Shown here piece after piece: positions 8,245 to 20,160 of a stretch of DNA of 43,979 bases (the stretch's first letter is position 1; the number at the start of each line of letters is the position of its first letter). Source of the stretch: Paracoccaceae bacterium (GTDB lineage Bacteria > Pseudomonadota > Alphaproteobacteria > Rhodobacterales > Rhodobacteraceae). Made by a program: the position numbers and the translations under genes. Below the pieces are notes generated by a model that was not told the DNA's origin, searched no databases, and saw only the letters and a list, made by a program, of their open reading frames with translations. The stretch covers positions 1-43,979 of the forward strand of contig JAJEBG010000026.1 in NCBI GenBank assembly GCA_022824005.1, written 5' to 3'.

Positions 8245-9354
8245 TCACTGGGCAAGCCAAGCTTGAAACCTTTGATCAAGATCATCACGGAAATCCGCCC
8301 ACCAGACATAATCGTAGATCAGCACGTTGCGCGAATTTTCGGGGGCTGTGGGCATGTGTGGACCCATCTCCACTCCCAACGTCGCATGCTTTCCAACGAG
8401 AGGCGCTGACGATTTTCGAGCGGGGCCGTAAGAGATATACTTGGCTTGGTCCGCGAGTCGCTGCGTATCGGTTGCGAAATTCACGAAGTCAAAAACAGCT
8501 TCAAGCCGGTCTGCAGGCAAACCTGAGGGAATAATCCAACCATCAAGGTCAAAGGCTTGGGCGTCCCATAGCATGTCCACAGGCGCACCTTTCTCAACAA
8601 TCAGATTAAAGAGACGACCATTGTAGGTCGAACCCATCACGATTTCTCCATCGGCAAGAAGCTGCGGGGTATCGGCGCCGGCACTCCACCAGATGACTTG
8701 GTCTTTGATGGTATCCAATTTCGCCAACGCACGGGCAACGCCCTCGTCCGATGACAAAACGTCATAGACATCGGATAATGCCACACCGTCACAGTGCAGT
8801 GCCCATTCCATATTATTGATGGGCCGTTTTTCTAAAGCCCTCTTGCCTGGAAAATTCTTAAGGTCAAAAACATCACAGACCGTTGACGGAGTTCGACCGT
8901 TCCACTCGTCTACATCTGTCCGATAACCGAATGTCGTTGAGTAAACGATCTGCGGGATGAAACACTCGTTGATAATCAAATCACCAAAATCTTCACTCGC
9001 CGGCGTGCCATCGGGTGCACTCGCGAGGACGGCATCGGCGTCAATCGGCATCGCTAATCCCTCATCACACAAACGAATAGCATCCGAGGCCACTGCGTCG
9101 ACCAAATCCCATGTCAAATTGTTGGCTTCTTTCATGGCTCTAAGTCTAGCGACCGATTCCGCGCCACTCTCGTCATAAATGAAGTTAACGTCCGGGTTTT
9201 TAGCCATGTAGGGATCGTGGTAGGCATCAATCTGGGATTGGGAATAAGCTCCCCCCCACGAGACAACTGTTAAATCCATCGCGAACAATGATGATCCAGC
9301 AACCACCAGACCAACGGCACTTGAGGTCGCCGTCAACACCTTTGAGAATTTCAT
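8245..9354 (-). CDS. Polyamine-type ABC transporter periplasmic binding protein (PotD-like)
   Basis: Extracellular solute-binding protein, family 1, that delivers substrate to the PotB/PotC-like permeases. It has a signal peptide (MKFSKVLTA then a hydrophobic core ending SSLFA). The mature start LTVVSWGGAYSQSQ is typical of PotD/PotF-like proteins, and aromatic residues late in the protein (YDYVWWADF) may line the ligand cleft. Length is about 369 residues. The start at ATG 9354 is chosen because the signal peptide begins there, GGGAGAG precedes it, and a promoter-like sequence lies just upstream; a longer frame begins at 9456. The ligand is inferred to be a polyamine or similar cation. Confidence 0.9.
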   Translation of the reverse strand: MKFSKVLTATSSAVGLVVAGSSLFAMDLTVVSWGGAYSQSQIDAYHDPYMAKNPDVNFIYDESGAESVARLRAMKEANNLTWDLVDAVASDAIRLCDEGLAMPIDADAVLASAPDGTPASEDFGDLIINECFIPQIVYSTTFGYRTDVDEWNGRTPSTVCDVFDLKNFPGKRALEKRPINNMEWALHCDGVALSDVYDVLSSDEGVARALAKLDTIKDQVIWWSAGADTPQLLADGEIVMGSTYNGRLFNLIVEKGAPVDMLWDAQAFDLDGWIIPSGLPADRLEAVFDFVNFATDTQRLADQAKYISYGPARKSSAPLVGKHATLGVEMGPHMPTAPENSRNVLIYDYVWWADFRDDLDQRFQAWLAQ

Positions 9355-9391
9355 CCGTTTCTCTCCCATCTTTCTTTTAGTGGATGGAAGT

Positions 9392-9420
9392 AGTTTACCG
9401 CACCGCCTCTGCAATTGCAA
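9392..9420 (-). promoter_or_regulatory. Possible internal promoter for the binding-protein gene
   Basis: On the minus strand, TTGCAA (9420-9415), a 17-base spacer and TAAACT (9397-9392) are spaced like a sigma70 promoter. The predicted transcript starts about 30 bases before ATG 9354. It lies in the 257-base gap after the ATPase gene and would let the binding protein be expressed more strongly than the ATPase. Confidence 0.4.
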
Positions 9421-9611
9421 ACCACTATTGTGCAGCGAGCGAGAGAATAGGTTCAACGAATCCGCTTGATTATTCGGGTTGGCTCTTCAGACTTTCCTGC
9501 CGGCCGGCCTCGACGACCACGCAATGAACGGCCGATAACGATTAACCCTGCCAAAATAGCCGCCCGCTCACGTGTCACCCCCTTCTCATTCCGATGAGGT
9601 CAAGAACGCCT

Positions 9612-10706
9612 TCACGCATCAAGCGCTCGGCAATCTTGCGGGAGCCATCCGATTTTGATTGTCTCGCCCGGTGTCAGGCGGGATTGATCTGGTGAATTGC
9701 GCGACTTGACAATGAAGTCGTCATTTCCCGCGACTTTCAATCGGGTACGAAACACATCACCCATGTAAATGAATTCTAGCACTTCGGCGCTGATCGTATA
9801 CCCGCCTTCAGGTAACCTTTTCATATCGGTTTCAACTCTTTCAGGCCGTATCGATACTTGCGTTCGCTCGCCAGATTTGTGGATATTCACCGGCATCGCA
9901 GAAATCATATCTCCACTATCGAGACGAACCGTGGCTGAACTTTTGTCAATTTTTTCGACCACCCCGGTCAGCGTATTGTTTTCACCCACAAATTGCGCCA
10001 CAAAACTGTTGATCGGCTCTTCATAGAGCGTATCAGGCGAGGCCAGTTGCTGGATAATTCCATCATCGAATACAGCGACTCGATCCGACATCGTAAGGGC
10101 TTCAGTCTGGTCATGGGTGACATAGACCACCGTAACCTTCAATCTTTCGTGCAAATGTTTGATTTCAAATTGCATGTGCTCACGTAGTTGTTTGTCAAGC
10201 GCGCCCAAAGGCTCATCCATCAGAACCAATTCAGGCTCAAAGACGAGAGCTCGAGCCAGAGCAATGCGCTGCTGCTGTCCCCCCGACAATTGCGAAGGGC
10301 GGCGCGTCGCAAATTCACTCATTTGCACCATGTCTAAAGCATGTTTTACTTTCTGCTCACGCATTGATCTGCCCATACTGCGAACTTCCAGAGGGAACGA
10401 GAGATTTTCCTCAACCGACATGTGCGGAAACAAGGCGTAATTCTGAAAGACCATTCCAATGCCTCGTTTGTGAGGCGGAATATTGTTGATGGTCTTGCCA
10501 TCAAGGAGGATTTGACCATGCGTCGCCGTTTCGAACCCGGCCAGCATCAAGAGACAGGTTGTCTTGCCAGACCCAGAGGGGCCGAGCATCGTCAAGAATT
10601 CTCCCCGACCAATCGACAGATTCAGATCTTTGACGACCAAAATTTTTCCGTCATAACTCTTTTGAACATTTTTAAAACATACAAATTCGTTATCACTCTC
10701 AGTCAC
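9612..10706 (-). CDS. Polyamine-type ABC transporter ATP-binding protein (PotA-like)
   Basis: Cytoplasmic ATPase that powers the importer. The Walker A motif GPSGSGKTT, Q-loop region GMVFQNYALFPH, signature LSGGQQQ, Walker B LVLMDEP and switch His (VTHDQTEA) are all present. A C-terminal TOBE-like domain follows from about residue 270, giving the usual length of about 365. Two GTG codons compete as start. GTG 10706 has GGGG six bases upstream, whereas GTG 10712 touches it, so 10706 is chosen. It is the first gene of the operon, about 105 bases downstream of tRNA-Leu on the same strand, so read-through from the tRNA promoter is possible. Confidence 0.93.
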   Translation of the reverse strand: MTESDNEFVCFKNVQKSYDGKILVVKDLNLSIGRGEFLTMLGPSGSGKTTCLLMLAGFETATHGQILLDGKTINNIPPHKRGIGMVFQNYALFPHMSVEENLSFPLEVRSMGRSMREQKVKHALDMVQMSEFATRRPSQLSGGQQQRIALARALVFEPELVLMDEPLGALDKQLREHMQFEIKHLHERLKVTVVYVTHDQTEALTMSDRVAVFDDGIIQQLASPDTLYEEPINSFVAQFVGENNTLTGVVEKIDKSSATVRLDSGDMISAMPVNIHKSGERTQVSIRPERVETDMKRLPEGGYTISAEVLEFIYMGDVFRTRLKVAGNDDFIVKSRNSPDQSRLTPGETIKIGWLPQDCRALDA

Positions 10707-10811
10707 CTGCACCCCCTTTTTTCTCAGTCTCGTCTTTTAGGTCTCGGAGCACCATTTTCCCGACCCAAAAGTGGAATATCTTGTGTCTCTTTCGACCACA
10801 TTGCGGTGATC

Positions 10812-10899
10812 TGGTGCGGTCGAGAAGACTCGAACTTCCACGGGATACTATCCCACAGCGACCTCAACGCTGCGCGTCTACCAATTCCGCCACGACCGC
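10812..10899 (-). tRNA. tRNA-Leu (anticodon GAG)
   Basis: The minus strand folds into a class II tRNA. The acceptor GCGGTCG pairs with CGACCGC, the D-arm holds GGTAGACGC, the anticodon stem CAGCG/CGCTG encloses TTGAGGT (anticodon GAG, reading CUU/CUC), a long variable arm follows, and the T-loop contains GTTCGAGTC. The 3' CCA is encoded at 10812-10814. Confidence 0.96.
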
Positions 10900-10918
10900 C
10901 CGCTTGCCTTAGATGATG

Positions 10919-10947
10919 AGTATACGAAACCCTTCGACGATTGTGAA
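10919..10947 (-). promoter_or_regulatory. Promoter of tRNA-Leu(GAG)
   Basis: On the minus strand, TTCACA (10947-10942), exactly 17 bases, then TATACT (10924-10919). Each box matches five of six consensus positions. The expected start site is around 10912, about 13 bases before the tRNA 5' end. Confidence 0.65.
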
Positions 10948-11274
10948 GCCAGAAGCGTCTCCTCATTCCGAAAATAAGCAATTCCTATCAATATGGCTAT
11001 GAAAAAGGCCGTTTGATAGAGGTCACCGCCCCGCTCAAGACGTGTCGACCGCAGAATGACGCTTCTTTAGTGGCGGCCAAATCGAAATTGTCTCCCTTAA
11101 TGCAATTGGCATAAAATATTTGTAAAATGTCAACATGACCGATCCCACCCTTATGATTTGTGGAAGCGAAGCATCAAATAATGGCGCGAATGTGAACGAT
11201 CGAGATTCAATACAAATCTCTTTCGGCGACCAAATTTCAAACTGTTGCCAACGGGGTTTTGAAATTAGACGGGG
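10948..11274 (+). other. Non-coding gap between tRNA-Leu and lipB
   Basis: About 330 bases without a supported gene. Open frames here are short and do not resemble proteins. The AT-rich stretch around 11,110-11,140 may hold the lipB promoter, but no convincing -35/-10 pair is seen. The sequence ACGGGGTT occurs twice shortly before lipB (11,251 and 11,270). Confidence 0.5.
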
Positions 11275-11937
11275 TTGTGCCCCTTGGTAGAGTGGGTCAT
11301 ATCACGAGGATTGACTGATTATCGCCAGTCGATCTCAAGAATGGAAAAGCGGGTCGACGCCATTTCCAACAAACAGGCCGACGAACAAGTCTGGCTTTTG
11401 GAATATCCGCCGCTTTTTACCGCTGGCAGTTCAGCATCGCAGGAGGAGAGAAGTGAAACATTGCCTTTTCACCTCTATCGCACGGGACGCGGAGGCCGTG
11501 TCACCTATCACGGGCCGGGTCAGCGTATTGTTTATCTGATGCTTGATCTCAACCGTCGCGAACGAGATATTCGACATTTTATCTATCAGATTGAGCAGTG
11601 GATCATTGATGTATTGGATGATCTAGGCGTCCCCGGTCTCCGCTTTCCTCCGCACACGGGCGTATGGGTCAACGTCAAGGGCGAGGAAAAAAAGATTGCG
11701 GCGATTGGACTGAGACTGCGACGATGGGTCTCATATCACGGCATTTCTATCAATGTGAATCCCGACCTCAGTCATTACGCCGCCATTTCCCCCTGTGGCA
11801 TTCGTGATAAGGGGCTGACAAGCCTTCATCAACTCCATAACAAAGCGAGCATGAGCCAACTTGATGACACGCTCTACACCCACTTTTTGAAACGATTTGG
11901 AAACGTCCAGTCACGCGATGACGTATCTGGCGAGTAA
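11275..11937 (+). CDS. lipB: Lipoyl(octanoyl) transferase
   Basis: Transfers the octanoyl group from acyl carrier protein to lipoyl domains, the first step of endogenous lipoate attachment. Conserved segments are all visible: GGRVTYHGPGQ, the catalytic Lys in KKIAAIG, SYHGISINVN, and the catalytic Cys in PCGI. Length (220) is normal. No ATG is available; an in-frame TAG at 11266 restricts the start to TTG 11275 or TTG 11284. The gene stands alone with its own upstream region. Confidence 0.92.
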   Translation: MCPLVEWVISRGLTDYRQSISRMEKRVDAISNKQADEQVWLLEYPPLFTAGSSASQEERSETLPFHLYRTGRGGRVTYHGPGQRIVYLMLDLNRRERDIRHFIYQIEQWIIDVLDDLGVPGLRFPPHTGVWVNVKGEEKKIAAIGLRLRRWVSYHGISINVNPDLSHYAAISPCGIRDKGLTSLHQLHNKASMSQLDDTLYTHFLKRFGNVQSRDDVSGE

Positions 11938-12028
11938 AGGTTGAAAATAGACATTTGAATTTATAACTAAGAAGGTGCTGGTCATTCGTGGACACAGCGT
12001 GATTCGAGTTTTTTATTGAGGTTTGGTC

Positions 12029-13717
12029 ATGACGGACATTTCGGCCCACTCATCTGACACTTATGATTTCGAGAAACCCACAGGTTTTTTCACCCGTTGG
12101 TTGATGTCGACAAATCACAAAGACATCGGCATTCTATACATACTCGTCGCCGCTTTGGTCGGTTTTATTGCCGTCCTTTTCACGGTCTTCATGCGCATGG
12201 AGTTAATGAATCCGGGCGTTCAATACATGTGTTTGGAAGGCGCGAGCCTCATCGCGGCCGCCGCAGAAAATTGTACCCCAAATGGTCATCTTTGGAATGT
12301 TCTTGTCACGGGACACGGCGTCTTAATGATGTTCTTCGTCGTTATTCCTGCACTGTTCGGGGGATTTGGCAATTATTTTATGCCGCTGATGATTGGCGCA
12401 CCGGATATGGCTTTTCCCCGTCTCAACAATCTCAGTTTTTGGATGTTTGTGGCTGGCTCGTCACTGGCCGTGGCTTCGGTGTTTGCGCCGGGCGGAAATG
12501 GTCAAGCGGGAGCGGGAGTCGGATGGGTGCTGTATGCCCCTCTCTCGACCAAAGAAGGTGGCATGTCCATGGATCTGGCCATTTTTGCCGTTCACTTGTC
12601 GGGTGCCTCATCGATCCTCGGTGCCGTCAATATGATTACGACCTTCCTCAATATGCGCGCGCCGGGCATGACATTGCACAAAGTTCCCCTATTTGCTTGG
12701 TCAATTTTCGTAACCGCGTGGCTCATTTTGTTGGCATTGCCGGTGCTGGCCGGAGCCATCACCATGTTGCTCACAGACCGCAATTTTGGCACCACATTCT
12801 TTGATCCAGCCGGTGGCGGTGATCCCATCCTTTACCAACACTTGCTTTGGTTTTTTGGTCATCCAGAAGTTTACATCCTCATCGTTCCAGGTTTTGGTAT
12901 TATCTCGCATGTAATTTCGACCTTTTCGAAAAAGCCCATTTTTGGTTATTTGCCAATGGTCTATGCGATGGTGGCCATCGGGGCGCTCGGTTTTGTGGTT
13001 TGGGCCCATCACATGTACACCGTCGGCATGAGCCTTACTCAGCAATCTTATTTCATGCTTGCGACAATGGTGATCGCGGTTCCTACAGGGATCAAAATAT
13101 TCTCTTGGATCGCGACGATGTGGGGAGGTTCAGTTGAATTCAAAACTCCAATGTTGTGGGCATTCGGATTCTTATTTCTTTTCACGGTCGGCGGTGTGAC
13201 GGGAATCGTGCTGGCACAAGCGGGCATTGATAGAGTCTATCACGACACCTACTATGTGGTCGCCCACTTCCATTATGTCATGTCACTCGGAGCGGTGTTT
13301 TGTATCTTCGCCGGCATTTATTACTGGATCGGGAAGATGAGCGGGAGGCAATATCCCGAATGGGCAGGCAAACTTCATTTTTGGATGATGTTCATCGGCT
13401 CCAATATCACCTTTTTTCCGCAACATTTTCTTGGACGCCAAGGGATGCCAAGGCGGTATATCGATTATCCTGAAGCCTATGCTTTTTGGAATGAAATTTC
13501 ATCCTATGGTGCCTTCCTTGCTTTCGCCTCTTTCGTATTTTTCATTGGTGTTGTCGTGTACACACTCGTGGCCGGAAAGAAAGTTGAAGAGCCCGCTTAT
13601 TGGGGTGAGCATGCCGATACAATGGAATGGTTGCTTCCCAATCCGCCGCCAGAACATACGTTTGAAACGCTTCCTATCCCGGCCATGTGGCAAGGTCACC
13701 AACCGCAACAGCACTAG
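12029..13717 (+). CDS. ctaD: Cytochrome c oxidase subunit I (aa3 type)
   Basis: Catalytic subunit of the heme-copper terminal oxidase, which reduces O2 to water and pumps protons across the inner membrane. Twelve TM helices are expected in 562 residues. The heme a His is in [10 protein letters not shown], the CuB His and cross-linked Tyr in GHPEVY, the CuB pair in WAHHMYT, and the heme a3 and a ligands in HFHYV. D-channel residues are seen in [21 protein letters not shown], and the Glu of GHPEVY completes an A1-type oxidase. ATG 12029 has GAGG seven bases upstream. No ctaB, ctaC, ctaG or ctaE lies nearby, consistent with the separate ctaD locus known from Paracoccus and Rhodobacter. Confidence 0.97.
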   Translation: MTDISAHSSDTYDFEKPTGFFTRWLMSTNHKDIGILYILVAALVGFIAVLFTVFMRMELMNPGVQYMCLEGASLIAAAAENCTPNGHLWNVLVTGHGVLMMFFVVIPALFGGFGNYFMPLMIGAPDMAFPRLNNLSFWMFVAGSSLAVASVFAPGGNGQAGAGVGWVLYAPLSTKEGGMSMDLAIFAVHLSGASSILGAVNMITTFLNMRAPGMTLHKVPLFAWSIFVTAWLILLALPVLAGAITMLLTDRNFGTTFFDPAGGGDPILYQHLLWFFGHPEVYILIVPGFGIISHVISTFSKKPIFGYLPMVYAMVAIGALGFVVWAHHMYTVGMSLTQQSYFMLATMVIAVPTGIKIFSWIATMWGGSVEFKTPMLWAFGFLFLFTVGGVTGIVLAQAGIDRVYHDTYYVVAHFHYVMSLGAVFCIFAGIYYWIGKMSGRQYPEWAGKLHFWMMFIGSNITFFPQHFLGRQGMPRRYIDYPEAYAFWNEISSYGAFLAFASFVFFIGVVVYTLVAGKKVEEPAYWGEHADTMEWLLPNPPPEHTFETLPIPAMWQGHQPQQH

Positions 13718-13781
13718 AATTATGGGTTGAAGTCAAGACGGCTTTAGAACAGGCAAGCCATCTTTCAAAGGGTTTATCACT

Positions 13782-13796
13782 CGCATCATTGATGCG
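13782..13796. repeat. 15-base palindrome between ctaD and the YqeY-domain gene
   Basis: CGCATCA, one T, then TGATGCG: a perfect seven-base inverted repeat around a single central base, in the gap where ctaD and the minus-strand yqeY-type gene converge. A second short repeat (CCTCCC 13817-13822, GGGAGG 13833-13838) spans the yqeY stop. Neither is followed by a T-run, so a terminator role is weak; a protein-binding site is possible. Confidence 0.4.
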
Positions 13797-13829
13797 GGAT
13801 GGAAAGCGTGAGGCCGCCTCCCACAATCT

Positions 13830-14303
13830 CTAGGGAGGGTCGCGGTGACAATCAAGCAAAGCCTCAACTCGGTCGCTTACCCATTTGAAATTCATTTGGT
13901 CCGGGTAGCGAGTCTTCAAATCTTGCATCACACGCCCTTTATGACGAATTTGATTGGCACCCGTTTTCTTTATGGCTTGCGCAACCGCGCGGTCGATGTC
14001 GGCGGAGTTGAGCGGCTTCGGCAAGAGATCTGTCAAGACGGCAACCTCTTGACGCTCCGCTTCGGCCAAGTCGAGACGACCATCTTCTTCGTATTTGGTC
14101 ACACTCTTTTGACGCTGCCGCAACATTGTTGAAATAATGGCCCGAATCTCTCCATCCGAGATTCCCTCTGATTGAGTGGCGGCGCGCAGTGACTTGTCTT
14201 TGTCTTCAATGGCGGTGTTGATCAGGCGCAGCATTGACAGCCGCGTTGAGTGGGAACCCAATTCAACAGCTGACTTGAGTTCTCTCTTAATTAATTCGCG
14301 CAT
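13830..14303 (-). CDS. GatB/YqeY domain protein
   Basis: Small cytoplasmic protein of 157 residues, entirely made of the YqeY domain that also ends GatB (the tRNA-dependent amidotransferase). Characteristic segments are RLSMLRLINTAIEDKDK, the RQRQKSVTKYEEDGRLDLAEAERQE stretch in two parts, and the C-terminal MKxxLK-like VMQDLKTRY. Its exact role is unknown; a tRNA-related function is usually inferred. In many alphaproteobacteria this gene is transcribed away from carA, as here, though the gap is wide (843 bases) and contains a decayed transposase. Confidence 0.9.
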   Translation of the reverse strand: MRELIKRELKSAVELGSHSTRLSMLRLINTAIEDKDKSLRAATQSEGISDGEIRAIISTMLRQRQKSVTKYEEDGRLDLAEAERQEVAVLTDLLPKPLNSADIDRAVAQAIKKTGANQIRHKGRVMQDLKTRYPDQMNFKWVSDRVEALLDCHRDPP

Positions 14304-14627
14304 GGATGCGTCAGTGACTCCCCGAAGTCTCTTGGAACCTAATTGTAAGCGAATGATGACAATTTTGCAAATTAAACCGCTGGATCTTTTGATCCGTCAT
14401 TTGACCAAAGCGTTTGTATGGAGAGCTAAAGGAGGGGAGTCGATCCATAAACTCAATGCAAAAGATTATACCGCTAGGCCTCACCAAACTTAAAGAGATC
14501 CAGAATACTTTTGTAGATTCTCTAAAGCAGGACTGTTCAAGAGAGATTGAAGCGAACTCTTTTACCAATAAAATTTTATTTTGGGCAATAGATTCCCAAC
14601 GGGCCGACCACGTCCAAACCTTCACTC

Positions 14628-14948
14628 TTGGTGAAGCAACCCCCCTATCTCCAAGACATAGAAAAAAGGGCGTTGTCTACTGAATATGGCCCCGTCAAGT
14701 CTTTCCACAAAGGTCTCACAATCCTTGAATTGTTAGAAAATTTTGTGACCAAGCATTCAGTGAGGCAATGGTTTGGAGGTCAAATCTGGCCGCCATGTGA
14801 ATGCAACAAGAAATCAAAAAATATTGGCGAATCAGAACGGCGTCGCGACGGGTACATTGATTGCCTTACCTATTTCTCTTTGTCTCACCAGAAAGACCTG
14901 ATTTCAATAATGTGGCAAGTCATGGACAGGATCATGATCAAAAAATGA
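14628..14948 (+). pseudogene. Decayed IS1595-family transposase N-terminus (probable)
   Basis: In this frame, from about 14,697 on, the translation reads KSFHKGLTILELLENF, then VRQWFGGQIWP, a Cys-x-Cys, and RRRDGYIDC followed by YFSL. From memory this follows the N-terminal zinc-ribbon region of IS1595-type transposases: an ISL-x-EL opening, a WFE-x-x-IWP segment, a CPHCGS knuckle, Y-x-C-x-x-C, then YFSVRTGT. The first zinc knuckle and the C-x-x-C are damaged and the frame stops before the DDE domain, so it is a relic. The rest of the 14,304-15,146 gap holds only short, unconvincing frames. No terminal inverted repeats were identified. Assignment is by pattern recognition only. Confidence 0.45.
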
Positions 14949-15146
14949 CGATGATGCCATAAATAACTGTCGGCCAATAAGCCCGGCAATAATGTTGCTC
15001 GTTGCCAATGGCTTAAGACTCATAGATGTAGAAAGTTGAACGGTGTCCATCCGTTAGGAATATATGATCTATTATTTTCCATTTTCGTTTGGCATCCTAT
15101 AATTCCGGCCGTCAATGCCTCTTCTCAATGTTGGAGATCACGTCAA

Positions 15147-16319
15147 ATGCCCTATCCACAATCTGAAACGACCACGGGTTGCATTGCCTTAGCCGATGGA
15201 ACTCTGTTTTTTGGTACAGGTTTCGGCGCCGAAGGCATGACCGAAGGTGAGGTCTGTTTCAATACATCCATGACAGGTTACCAGGAGATTTCGACAGACC
15301 CATCCTATGCCCACCAAATTGTCACTTTTACTTTTCCCCATATCGGTAATGTGGGAGTAACACCTGAAGACAATGAAGCTGAGCACGTCTTTGCCCGTGG
15401 CATGATCGTCAAATGGCATCCCTCGGAGCCATCAAATTGGCGAGCGACGGAATCCCTCTCGAATTGGATGTCAGAAAACAAGTTGATCGGTGTCGGCGGC
15501 ATTGATACGCGCCGTCTAACGCGGGCGATCAGAAGTGGTGGGGCCCCGCACGCGGCCATTGCCTACCAAAAGAATGGCCAATTTGATGTTGATCTGATGC
15601 GCCATAGAGCCGCTGCGTTCTCTGGACTTGATGGTGCCGATTTGGCCAAAGATGTCACCTGTGCTTCCAGATACAATTGGCAAAAAAAGCGCTGGCAATG
15701 GCCATATGGAGCCGCTGAGGACAAGACCCATCCGCTCAAAGTGGCCGCGATTGATTTTGGAATCAAACGAAACCTGCTGCGCTGTCTCACCGATTCGAAA
15801 GCGAAGGTTGAGGTATTTCCAGCACAGTCATCAATAGACGAAATCCTCGAATTTTCCCCCGATGGTTTGTTTCTCTCAAACGGCCCTGGTGACCCGGCGG
15901 CGACTGGTGATTATTCGGTGCCGTTGGTTCAAGCCATTATCAATCGAACCGATATCCCCGTTTTCGGAATTTGTCTCGGACATCAGATTTTGGCACTGGC
16001 CTTGGGAGCAAAGACCGTCAAGATGGCTCATGGTCATCATGGTGCCAACCATCCCGTTAAAGATTTAACGACCGGCAAAGTCGAAATCACCTCGATGAAT
16101 CACGGTTTTGCTGTAGACCGTTTCTCACTACCAAAACATGTCGAAGAGACGCATGTCTCACTTTTTGATGGCTCAAATTGTGGTATTCGCATGCGAAACA
16201 GAGATGTTTTTTCGGTTCAGTTTCATCCCGAAGCCAGCCCTGGCCCGCAAGACAGTTTCTATCTCTTTGAGACATTCGCTGACGCGATGCAACGACGTAA
16301 AACTAAAGCCTCTACTTAA
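15147..16319 (+). CDS. carA: Carbamoyl-phosphate synthase small (glutaminase) subunit
   Basis: Releases ammonia from glutamine and channels it to CarB for carbamoyl phosphate, feeding arginine and pyrimidine synthesis. The N-terminal CarA domain shows GFGAEGMTEGEVCFNTSMTG; the C-terminal class I amidotransferase domain has the nucleophile Cys in FGICLGHQ and the His/Glu pair in FHPEASPGP. ATG 15147 gives a protein of 390 residues, the usual length, with GGAG about ten bases upstream; an in-frame extension from 15036 is unlike the family. carB is not adjacent and ilvC converges from the other side. Confidence 0.95.
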   Translation: MPYPQSETTTGCIALADGTLFFGTGFGAEGMTEGEVCFNTSMTGYQEISTDPSYAHQIVTFTFPHIGNVGVTPEDNEAEHVFARGMIVKWHPSEPSNWRATESLSNWMSENKLIGVGGIDTRRLTRAIRSGGAPHAAIAYQKNGQFDVDLMRHRAAAFSGLDGADLAKDVTCASRYNWQKKRWQWPYGAAEDKTHPLKVAAIDFGIKRNLLRCLTDSKAKVEVFPAQSSIDEILEFSPDGLFLSNGPGDPAATGDYSVPLVQAIINRTDIPVFGICLGHQILALALGAKTVKMAHGHHGANHPVKDLTTGKVEITSMNHGFAVDRFSLPKHVEETHVSLFDGSNCGIRMRNRDVFSVQFHPEASPGPQDSFYLFETFADAMQRRKTKAST

Positions 16320-16394
16320 AAGGAATAGGGTTTATCAAAAAGACAAGAAGACGCTGAACGCCTTTTTTATCATCTCAACGGCATCTTTGGGGCT

Positions 16395-18670
<2,276 letters not shown>

Positions 18671-18673
18671 GGC

Positions 18674-20047
18674 CTAAATTTGTTTGGCTTCGATGGTCGG
18701 CTCGGCACTCTGAGCGATAGCCGACTGCAATTGGCTGGCAACCTCGCGCATGATCACTTCATCTTGACATTCAACCATAATTCGAACCAGCGGTTCGGTG
18801 CCCGACTGTCGGACCACCAACCGCCCTATATCTTTGAGCCGCGCCTCGTTATCTTGAATGATCGTCGTCACATTTTTATTCTTTAGCGGCTGTTTTCCAT
18901 TTGAAAATGGAACATTCACAATGATTTGGGGATCGGGTTCGAACACTTGCGTCATCTCTTTCGACGAGACTTCTGAGTCAACAAGAGCGGCGAGGAACTG
19001 AAGGGCTGAGATCAGGCCATCTCCTGTCGTAGAATATTCCGACATGATGATGTGACCTGACGGCTCTCCTCCTAGATTGAACCCTTTCTTTCGCATCAAC
19101 TCGGTGACGTGACGGTCACCGACTTGCGTGCGCTCAACCGAAAGACCTGAAGAACACAAATGGCGTTCCAAACCAAGATTGGACATCACTGTGGTCACCA
19201 ACGTCTGGTGGTTCAAACGGTCATGCTTGGCCCATCTCTTGGCAAGTAAAGCCAATACTTGGTCGCCATTCACTTCTTGGCCCTCATTGTCGATGACAAT
19301 GAGTCGGTCTCCATCACCATCAAGGCAAATACCCACATCAGCCCGAGTCTCAATGACTTTCTTCTTGGCCTGTTCAGGGTGAGTTGAGCCGCATTCCCGA
19401 TTGATATTGAAACCGTCGGGACTCACCGCCACTGGAACCACATCGGCACCAAGTTCCCAAAGAACATCTGGCGCGGCTCGATAAGCGGCCCCATTGGCAC
19501 AATCAATGACAATACGAAGTCCATTCAAGCGAAGATTTTGTGGCAATGTCGTCTTGACAAACTCCACATAACGGCCAAGTCCATGATCAATCCGTTTGGC
19601 GCGCCCGATCTTGGACACATCAACACAGTCAACAAAATCGTTGCAATAGCGTTCGATTTCCTGCTCCTCGGCTCGCGACAATTTATGACCGTCCGGGGCA
19701 AAAAATTTAATCCCATTATCGAAGTAAGGATTGTGTGACGCTGAAACCATGATTCCCACATCGGCGCGCATCGAACGTGTCAGCAATCCGACGGCCGGTG
19801 TGGGCACCGGCCCGAGCAGAAGGACATTCATTCCCGTCGCCGTCAATCCGGCGGTCAGAGCGTTCTCGATCATGTAGCCTGATCTTCGGGTATCTTTGCC
19901 AATGACCACTCGATGTTTGTTGGACTGATCACGGCGAAAAAAGTGTCCAGCCGCCATACCAATCCTCAACGCGTCTTGGGCGGTCATCGGCGGCGTGTTC
20001 GCTTGACCCCGAATGCCATCCGTTCCGAACTGGATGTTATGACTCAT
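18674..20047 (-). CDS. glmM: Phosphoglucosamine mutase
   Basis: Interconverts glucosamine-6-phosphate and glucosamine-1-phosphate on the way to UDP-GlcNAc for peptidoglycan and LPS. The phospho-Ser loop SASHNP is at about residues 102-107, the Mg loop is DGDGDR, the sugar-binding segment is GGEPSGHII, and the phosphate-binding RQSGTEP is near the C-terminus. Length of 457 is a little above the usual 445-450. It is followed at once by the UbiH-family gene and preceded, 113 bases away, by a wall hydrolase gene, giving a small envelope-related cluster. Confidence 0.95.
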   Translation of the reverse strand: MSHNIQFGTDGIRGQANTPPMTAQDALRIGMAAGHFFRRDQSNKHRVVIGKDTRRSGYMIENALTAGLTATGMNVLLLGPVPTPAVGLLTRSMRADVGIMVSASHNPYFDNGIKFFAPDGHKLSRAEEQEIERYCNDFVDCVDVSKIGRAKRIDHGLGRYVEFVKTTLPQNLRLNGLRIVIDCANGAAYRAAPDVLWELGADVVPVAVSPDGFNINRECGSTHPEQAKKKVIETRADVGICLDGDGDRLIVIDNEGQEVNGDQVLALLAKRWAKHDRLNHQTLVTTVMSNLGLERHLCSSGLSVERTQVGDRHVTELMRKKGFNLGGEPSGHIIMSEYSTTGDGLISALQFLAALVDSEVSSKEMTQVFEPDPQIIVNVPFSNGKQPLKNKNVTTIIQDNEARLKDIGRLVVRQSGTEPLVRIMVECQDEVIMREVASQLQSAIAQSAEPTIEAKQI

Positions 20048-20160
20048 ATCTCACCCCTAAAAGCCCAATCGATATGGGGCCTAATCCCAAGAATCCGCAC
20101 GATAATAGGTGTTTATTATGGCAATCTTTTCGACAGCAAAATACAGATTATCGCCTTATC

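Noticed and set aside
10724-10981. 85-residue frame with GGRGGIGRRAALRSL
   Set aside because: It is the tRNA-Leu sequence read as protein.
16320-16394. Terminator between convergent carA and ilvC
   Set aside because: A T6 run is present but the preceding bases do not form a convincing stem.
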